Below, piece by piece: positions 60,361 through 64,000 of a DNA stretch of 64,000 nucleotides. The notes beneath the pieces were generated by a model that saw only the letters and a list, made by a program, of their open reading frames with translations, did no database searches and was not told the DNA's origin. The stretch spans positions 5,139 through 69,138 of the forward strand of contig JAIPMN010000425.1 in the NCBI GenBank assembly GCA_020650975.1. Reading direction: 5' to 3'. A program made the translations under genes and the position numbers. Every line of letters starts with the position of its first letter. Position 1 is the first letter of the stretch. The stretch comes from Apostichopus californicus (Eukaryota > Echinodermata > Holothuroidea > Aspidochirotida > Stichopodidae).

Positions 60361-61816
60361 CTTGGAATGATATGTGGAAAAGAAAGCTTTGGATGAAAGA
60401 GTCGACTGCACCTAGGTGGCATTCTCAAACTTCCCGTCTACTCAATATGCTAGAGTGACTAAAAATGGTCACCAGAGATTACATTTATTAAGTAAAGACT
60501 TCTTTACTGCCAACCATTTTGCATTTCGTCGAGACACACAGTTCAATGCGATGAGGTGAAATTCTATGCAATAATTTGGGTAGAATTTACTATTGAGATG
60601 TTGATATGTTAATACCCTACAAAATAATAACATTTTGAGTTACAGATCAAGCTTTCTGTCAACTAGTTTGAGTGCTAAACACAGTAGTCCCACTAAGTAC
60701 TGCCCTCAGATATGCGACAAAAGTCATTATTATGTTCACAAGGGTTCAAACCTCAGATAGCTTGTAACTCCCACCTAAAATGATTTCATCTGTAAGAGAC
60801 ATCTATTCTCTAGTGAAACATGCCTCCTACATGTCCGAGGATAAATTTATTGGAGGGTCTGAACCAGCATCATGATATATCTGAAAACTTGTTAAAAATG
60901 TGGATGCAGTACTGATTTCCTACTAATGAAATTTAAAGGGTAATTCCTCTACAAGTATAAAAAAACGTTAATGTATTATATATAACCTAAATGGTAGTAG
61001 CTACTGTAGTTTGTAATTGTCCTCAATACTATCCCCTATAATATATGCTAGTTATTCAAAATAATTTTGACTGATTTTTCTTTACTACTATGCAAAATTA
61101 AATTTTCACATTTCATAGCCTGATCAATATTAAATAGGTCATAATAGGGAACATAAATAGTACCAATGTTTCTTCTGTGTTTTTGTGCTAACTATGAAGA
61201 AAAACATTAGTATAGAAGACTTTCATAAAAAAAAAATAATAAAAACAATTCTGTACAAATATTTACTTCCCATTCAACAACCTGTTATACCTTGTTACAT
61301 TTTCTCTTCTTTTACATCAAACCATTCATCCAGAAACAGATATTAGATCACCAAAATTAAGACCAGAAACATTGCAGTGGGTGCGCAACTAGGGACTTGT
61401 TTCATCTCATACCTACACTCTCGAAACAATCACTCATATTAGCATGTCATAAATACGACCTGGATTCTCTTGGGGAATTAGAAAACTGTTTGTAGAAGCA
61501 TCCAAATTTCAGATTTTAAACTTGCTTTTCTTAAATATTGTTTTCCGATTAAAGCTTCTCAAAGTCACTATTTTTAAGCGAGAGTATGAAGTTAATGTTT
61601 CTATATTTCATTTCTTTTGTACAAATTCATGGAACTATGAAAGACCACTTGGACTACTTTGTGATTCAGCTTCAAGTTGGCAATATTGACGGAAAATAAT
61701 CACGGTTATTGTCAATCGTCGAGAAGAGTACCCAATCACAACAGAATCATGAAAAGGAAAAATTTGTGACTGGTTTGGATGTAAGGATGGTCGCCATTGT
61801 GAATAATTTAAACAAA
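60361..61816 (-). other. CHAF1A: Probable CHAF1A 3' untranslated region and downstream spacer
   Basis: AT-rich sequence after the CHAF1A stop codon. The nearest minus-strand AATAAA is at 60851-60846 (TTTATT on the plus strand), which would give a 3' UTR of about 970 nt. Nothing else is recognised. Confidence 0.4.
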
Positions 61817-62910
61817 TCATTCAATGATCATACAGTCGTTGTCAGAGTCATCATTTTGAACACTGTTGCTCATAACGACATCACAAGGTATACTTTTCTG
61901 TTTCTCTGGGGTAGGTTCCGGTGTCAGCGCGACGGGTACAATCCGCTTTACGGGCTTGACCGAAGATGGTGATGCTCTTTTGGCTATCGTGAATGGCCAT
62001 TTGAGAGCGGCTACCTGGTGCGGTTGCACTCGTTGACTTTGACCCGTCTTCGTGTTAGGTGTTGTCTGCAGTTTTTGAGGTGGAGCCTTTCGGGACTTTG
62101 GTGTCTGCAGTTCTTGAGACGGAGCCTTTTGGGACTTTGGTGTCAGCTGTGGGACCGTTGCCACTACCGGTGATGATTGGGGAGTGAGAAGTGAAGTGTG
62201 ACCGGCTGATTGTGCGGCGCTGGAAGATGCAGCGAGGGACTTGAGAGTGGCCGAAGCAGACTGCATTGGAACCGTCTGCCCCTGAAGAGGTACGGGTGAG
62301 GAAACTCTAGGTGAAATCGAAGGTGACAACATAGCCAGTATGCCACCTTTGGAGGTAGTTGAATTTGATTGGGTCGACCCCTTCACTCCGACGATCCCTG
62401 CCGACGAAGAACTCTGTGATGGGCTATTGGACGCTGCAGCTGGTTGGGCGGTTGTTCTAGGTTTACTAGGGTCAAATGGCTTCCGAGTGATAAACTTCCA
62501 AGTCGAAGGTATAGGAGCAGACTCCATATTGAACTCCGTGAGTATGTGATCGTGGACGTACCAACAGATTTTGGAGTAGGCGATTCTTTTATCTCGGACA
62601 GCAATTTTGGTTATCTTCTTCTCTAATTGGCGCTTGGAAATTTCAAAATCTTCGGCCGAGCGAAATAAGGGTGAAAACGCCCTGGTGGGTGTGATAGCGT
62701 CTTCCGTCTTCTTCTCTTTCGTGCTCTTAGGGGTACTTGTTGTCTGTCCCGTTGCCACGGTGATGTCTGCTTTAGAAGGTGTGGCTGCCGTCTGCTGAGT
62801 CACAGACTGAGGATCGGTGTGTTTTTGTCTCCAAAACTCCTTGAATTCACGACAGAGGCTCTTGATGCCAGCGATGTTGCCGTGGACCAGTCGTATCAGA
62901 TCAGGCATGG
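61817..62910 (-). CDS. CHAF1A: CHAF1A last coding exon (C-terminal 363 residues)
   Basis: CHAF1A (p150) is the large subunit of chromatin assembly factor 1, which deposits H3-H4 on newly replicated DNA in the nucleus with PCNA. The exon starts after an acceptor (ctgtatag). With G from the previous exon it reads A-MPDLIRLVHGNIAGIKSLC then REFKEFWR, like human LLPLLHGNVNGSKVIIREFQ. About 75-130 residues in, ISKRQLEKKITKIAVRDKR, CWYVHDHIL and PIPSTWKFIT match the C-terminal winged-helix region. A long Ser/Pro/Thr/Gln-rich tail follows, with a duplicated 13-residue block. It ends DSDNDCMIIE, like the human acidic DCMIVD. The ATG at 62962 lies in the intron and is not the start. Confidence 0.92.
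62068..62145 (-). repeat. CHAF1A: 39-bp tandem duplication inside CHAF1A
   Basis: Two in-frame 39-bp units with few differences encode TPKSQKAPSQELQ and TPKSRKAPPQKLQ. It lies in the disordered Ser/Pro-rich tail and keeps the frame. It is likely to vary in length among individuals or species. Confidence 0.85.
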
Positions 62911-63243
62911 CTATACAGTAGAAAGGAATAATAAAATGATGAAAACGATTAGAAGCAGGCAACGTTGTCCTGACACCTCAGGGCAAAACACTGATGCGCA
63001 AAGCTGCAATGTACCAAAAGGCACAATGTGCCAGTGATGTTCGTTCTCAGACCCTTAGCACTATCTATTAACTTATCATTTTATCAAAACGCAAAAACCT
63101 AGGAGCGATAACATTATTACCGGCACTTGACACTGAAAAAGAAGCAGTTAGTTTCTATAACCGTAAGTGTACAAGTTGACACATCATCAATAACAACAAC
63201 AACAAATGTGACCAATTCTTCTGGTTTGCTGCCGAGCACCTAC
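62911..63243 (-). other. CHAF1A: CHAF1A intron, 333 bases
   Basis: The donor (gtaggt, minus strand 63243-63238) and acceptor (tatag, ending 62911) bound it. The exons on both sides close as GAA G plus CC. It has a short CAA/TTG repeat near 63191-63205 and nothing else. Confidence 0.85.
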
Positions 63244-63556
63244 CTTCCTTCGGCACCGGTCTGATCTTATTGTGTACGGCCAGAATCTGTGTTCCTTTCG
63301 TCCCCGACGTCCGACTCGACGCCTGCTTATCCTTCCCGGACTTTGCGACTCCGGTCAAGAGGATGGGCATGCTGACCAACGGCACCACCTTGAAACACTC
63401 CAGTGCCTTCCTGTCTCTCTCCGAGCTGCCCTTTGAATTCCTCCAGACGCAGCCGATGAGATAAGTCTTTAGGGCTTCCGTCTTCTTTCTCATCTCCCGG
63501 TCCCAGTCCTTGGCCTTTGCAGCTCTTCTCTTCTCCCAGGTTTCCCTGTCATCTTC
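63244..63556 (-). CDS. CHAF1A: CHAF1A penultimate coding exon (partial gene)
   Basis: The minus strand reads EDDRETWEKRRAAKAKDWDR, EMRKKTEALKTYLIGCVWRN, then SSERDRKALECFKVVPLV and ends NKIRPVPKE plus one base. It matches the human CHAF1A stretch with AKEWDEF..KGKRFRVL then PVKIGCVW and DLKVLQQF, which follows the acidic ED domain. Acceptor gtcgacag ends at 63557; donor gtaggt starts at 63243. The KER and ED regions and the start codon would lie beyond the window. No further exon is seen from 63557 to 64000. The gene converges tail-to-tail on tropomyosin. Confidence 0.9.
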
Positions 63557-63629
63557 CTGTCGACACGGAGAAGAAGAGGAGCGTAGAATATTGAATCAGT
63601 GATAATGATGTATTAAGCCTGGCTGGCAT

Positions 63630-64000
63630 ATATATAATAAATAATAAAAATAGTACTTATATAGCGCATTCATCAGCAACGCTGCTAGAAGCGCTTTACA
63701 GGAATTGAAACAAATAATATATAGGAAACATTTAAAATACAGGAAACATTCAAAAGCAAATAGTAGAAAAATATCGCCTAAAAGGTATACACCATAAAAC
63801 CTATAATAGGATAGAAAAATACATTAAAGCTATGGTGATACAAAAATACTGTACAGTTCAAACATCAAAGGCAATTCTAAAATAATGTTTTCAGCGATGT
63901 TTTAAAACTGGCAAGGCTTTTGCGAAAGTACATATTGAATTCGGCAAGGCATTCCATAGCTTGGGCGCACATACTGAAAATGCCTTGTCCCCAGTTTTTT
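63630..64000 (-). mobile_element. 3' end of a LINE (Jockey/CR1/L2-like group)
   Basis: On the minus strand from the window edge it reads TGDKAFSVCAPKLWNALPNS then ICTFAKALPVLKHR and a stop. This is the typical C-terminus of the reverse transcriptase ORF in many animal non-LTR elements (FSVAAPKLWNSLP..IR). A 3' UTR of about 230 bases follows with GTAAAGCGCTTCTAGC and GCGCTATATAAGTA, ending in an AT-rich simple tail near 63632. The element's body lies outside the window. The insertion is in the CHAF1A intron or just upstream. Confidence 0.75.

Noticed and set aside
62911-62962. ATG at 62962 as the start of a separate minus-strand gene
   Set aside because: A clear acceptor at 62912-62911 and a phase match with the exon at 63244-63556 show these codons are intron. 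The downstream protein continues CHAF1A.
1-64000. CRISPR array, operon, riboswitch or bacterial signals
   Set aside because: The DNA is from an intron-rich animal. No regularly spaced repeat-spacer array or ribosome-binding pattern was seen.
1-64000. tRNA or rRNA genes
   Set aside because: A few GGTTCGA- or GGTTCAA-like words exist (10742, 60745), but none has a cloverleaf or an A-box at the right distance.
1-64000. Endogenous virus or LTR element
   Set aside because: I saw no paired long terminal repeats and no capsid, protease or envelope-like frames in either strand.

Overview
The window looks like nuclear DNA from an animal, most likely a marine invertebrate. An echinoderm or a related deuterostome is my best guess, but no sequence here settles the phylum. 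The evidence is long AT-rich spliced introns, a tropomyosin gene with invertebrate-type exons, a CHAF1A gene, a LINE tail, a hAT fossil, hammerhead-ribozyme repeats of the Penelope kind and fragments resembling Roco/NLR-type exons.

Layout. Positions 1-8.5 kb hold no recognisable gene. They contain G-rich tandem repeats, a 50-bp nested hairpin at 1167-1216 and a small inverted-repeat transposon at 5876-6252. From 8716 to 55540 on the plus strand lies one large tropomyosin gene. Its coding exons, numbered by equivalent residues of 284-residue vertebrate tropomyosins, are: 1a (1-38), 2 (39-80), an alternative first exon 1b at 21179, 3 (81-125), 4 (125-140), two alternative 24-residue exons 5a and 5b (141-164), 6 (165-188), a fused exon 7 (188-234), 8 (235-257), and two alternative last exons 9a and 9b. 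All splice phases close. The predicted products are 284 or 285 residues from exon 1a and 245 or 246 from exon 1b.

From about 57.8 to 60.8 kb is an intergenic stretch with a duplicated segment of about 350 bp and minus-strand fragments that may derive from a Roco/COR-type gene. From 61817 to 63556 on the minus strand are the last two coding exons of CHAF1A, the large subunit of chromatin assembly factor 1. It converges tail-to-tail on tropomyosin, and its N-terminal part lies beyond the window. From about 63.63 kb to the end is the 3' end of a LINE on the minus strand.

The most interesting points are four. First, vertebrate exon 4 is split here and its second half is duplicated as an alternative pair. 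Second, CpG frequency drops sharply at the internal 1b promoter and stays low through most of the downstream gene body. Third, a head-to-head pair of hammerhead-ribozyme motifs lies in intron 3. Fourth, intron 1 carries a tandem repeat of about 165 bp with a cluster of six perfect CRE palindromes.
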